DNA from: Phenylobacterium sp.
GTDB taxonomy: Bacteria; Pseudomonadota; Alphaproteobacteria; Caulobacterales; Caulobacteraceae
Reading direction: 5' to 3'
Assembly (NCBI GenBank): GCA_028698405.1
Contig: JAQVDF010000042.1
Coordinates: forward strand, 1 to 9,038
DNA: 9,038 bases
Below, one piece after another: positions 8,805 to 9,038 of this stretch. A model generated the notes under the pieces. The model made no database searches and was not told the DNA's origin. It saw nothing but the letters and a program-made list of their open reading frames with translations. Position numbers and translations under genes: made by a program. The first letter of the stretch is position 1. The number at the start of each line of letters is the position of its first letter.

Positions 8805-8853
8805 GAGGCCGCAGGGTTGCGTGTGAGGGGATGGCTCGTCCTCGGTGGCGAGC
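8805..8853 (-). promoter_or_regulatory. sucC 5' leader with a hairpin and no Shine-Dalgarno
   Basis: If transcription starts about 7 nt after the -10 box, the leader is close to 50 nt. GCTCG and CGAGC (plus-strand 8834-8838 and 8849-8853) form a 5-bp stem with a 10-nt loop right at the expected 5' end of the RNA. The 20 nt before the ATG (minus strand, ACGCAACCCTGCGGCCTC) contain no purine-rich anti-16S match. The hairpin may protect the 5' end; initiation presumably relies on an unstructured C-rich region. The start codon itself is firm because the encoded N-terminus is canonical. Confidence 0.4.
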
Positions 8854-8860
8854 GGGGGCG

Positions 8861-8889
8861 GTTATAGGCGCCCCGCCGCAGGGTGGCAA
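8861..8889 (-). promoter_or_regulatory. Putative housekeeping-sigma promoter of sucC
   Basis: On the minus strand TTGCCA (8889-8884) is followed after exactly 17 bp by TATAAC (8866-8861), a good sigma-70-type pair. In the Caulobacter convention the same bases read TTGCCAC-N14-CCTATAAC, fitting TTGACGS-N10-14-GCTANAWC apart from a few positions. The predicted start is near 8853-8855. The -35 box lies about 30 bp from the IS end, so the insertion appears to have spared the promoter core while replacing whatever lay further upstream. Confidence 0.6.
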
Positions 8890-8895
8890 CCGCAC

Positions 8896-8925
8896 TTGAC
8901 AATAAGAAATCGCGCTAGGTAGAAT
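8896..8925 (+). promoter_or_regulatory. Possible hybrid promoter across the IS junction, pointing into the IS
   Basis: The plus strand reads TTGACA (8896-8901), an 18-bp spacer, then TAGAAT (8920-8925). The -35 lies in chromosomal DNA and the -10 inside the inferred IS end, so the pair would exist only because of the insertion. It would be transcribed rightward, antisense to the transposase and away from sucC. Chance occurrence cannot be excluded. Confidence 0.35.
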
Positions 8926-9038
8926 CGACATTCAGCGCATCCAGATCATGGCTGCGGCGAGATGGACGAAGGCTGCGTAGTGGATGACGAGCCTGTCGTA
9001 ACGAGTGGCGAAGCGCCTGAAGTGCTTGAGCTTGTTGA
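8919..9038 (-). mobile_element. IS5-family insertion sequence, one end, continuing past the window
   Basis: This is identified by the transposase C-terminus it encodes. The element's 3' end lies just beyond the transposase stop. CTAG at 8915-8918 fits the YTAR/TA-type target of the IS427 group, placing the inner boundary at about 8919 (GTAGAATCGACATTC reading inward). The other terminal inverted repeat is outside the window, so the exact end and the target duplication cannot be verified here. The insertion lies upstream of sucC, with the transposase oriented toward sucC. Confidence 0.75.
8932..9038 (-). CDS. IS5-family transposase, C-terminal fragment cut by the window edge
   Basis: The last 34 codons before a TGA (8934-8932) are visible, encoding NKLKHFRRFATRYDR followed by LVIHYAAFVHLAAAMIWMR. 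This is the familiar end of IS5-family (IS427-like) DDE transposases: NKLKHFRR supplies the lysine of the Y-R-E-K signature, with the catalytic glutamate just off the edge, and ATRYD followed by an Ala-rich hydrophobic tail ends the protein. The fragment shows no frameshift or internal stop. Whether the rest of the gene is intact, or split into two frames as in many members of the group, cannot be judged here. Confidence 0.88.
   Translation of the reverse strand, partial: NKLKHFRRFATRYDRLVIHYAAFVHLAAAMIWMR

Noticed and set aside
7581..8867. A 428-codon plus-strand frame opposite sucC
   Set aside because: It is an antisense shadow of an intact, motif-complete sucC.
1..9038. Search by eye for CRISPR arrays, tRNA or rRNA genes, riboswitches and defence-type gene clusters
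   Set aside because: No direct-repeat arrays, tRNA-like cloverleaf sequences or known defence motifs were seen. Almost all of the window is accounted for by TCA-cycle genes, the VWA gene and the IS end.

Overview
The window is high-GC DNA with the gene order of an alphaproteobacterial TCA-cycle cluster. Reading right to left on the minus strand it holds sucC, a small exported-protein gene, sucD, sucA, sucB and, cut by the left edge, the first codons of lpd. Housekeeping-type -10 elements matching CTANAWC lie upstream of sucC and lpd, and there is a GC-rich REP-like palindrome of a kind I associate with Caulobacter-type genomes. My best guess is therefore Caulobacterales (Caulobacter/Phenylobacterium-like). 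This is inference from style and gene order, not from a database match.

Layout from left to right: (1) 1-41, start of lpd (E3, dihydrolipoamide dehydrogenase), minus strand. (2) 42-217, divergent intergenic region. (3) 218-1783, a plus-strand gene for a TadG-like, membrane-anchored von Willebrand factor A protein. Its last ~55 codons are low-information sequence running through a repeat. (4) 1686-1785, a REP-like inverted repeat that supplies that gene's stop codon and sits at its convergent junction with sucB. (5) 1802-3082 sucB, 3118-6060 sucA, 6143-7021 sucD, 7033-7608 a 191-aa secreted protein of unknown function, and 7605-8804 sucC, all on the minus strand. (6) 8805-8918, the sucC promoter and leader. 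(7) 8919-9038, the end of an IS5-family insertion sequence whose transposase C-terminus is visible.

The core genes act together. SucA (E1) decarboxylates 2-oxoglutarate, SucB (E2) makes succinyl-CoA on its lipoyl arm, Lpd (E3) re-oxidises the arm, and SucCD turns succinyl-CoA into succinate with substrate-level nucleotide phosphorylation. All core proteins carry their expected catalytic motifs and look intact.

The unusual points are accessory. An unrelated exported protein is translationally coupled between the two succinyl-CoA synthetase subunits. A TadG/VWA gene on the opposite strand separates sucB from lpd and has apparently lost its own stop codon into a repeat. An IS element has landed about 30 bp upstream of the sucC -35 box, where malate dehydrogenase (mdh) would often be found in this lineage. 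I found no CRISPR array, tRNA, rRNA or convincing novel multi-gene system.
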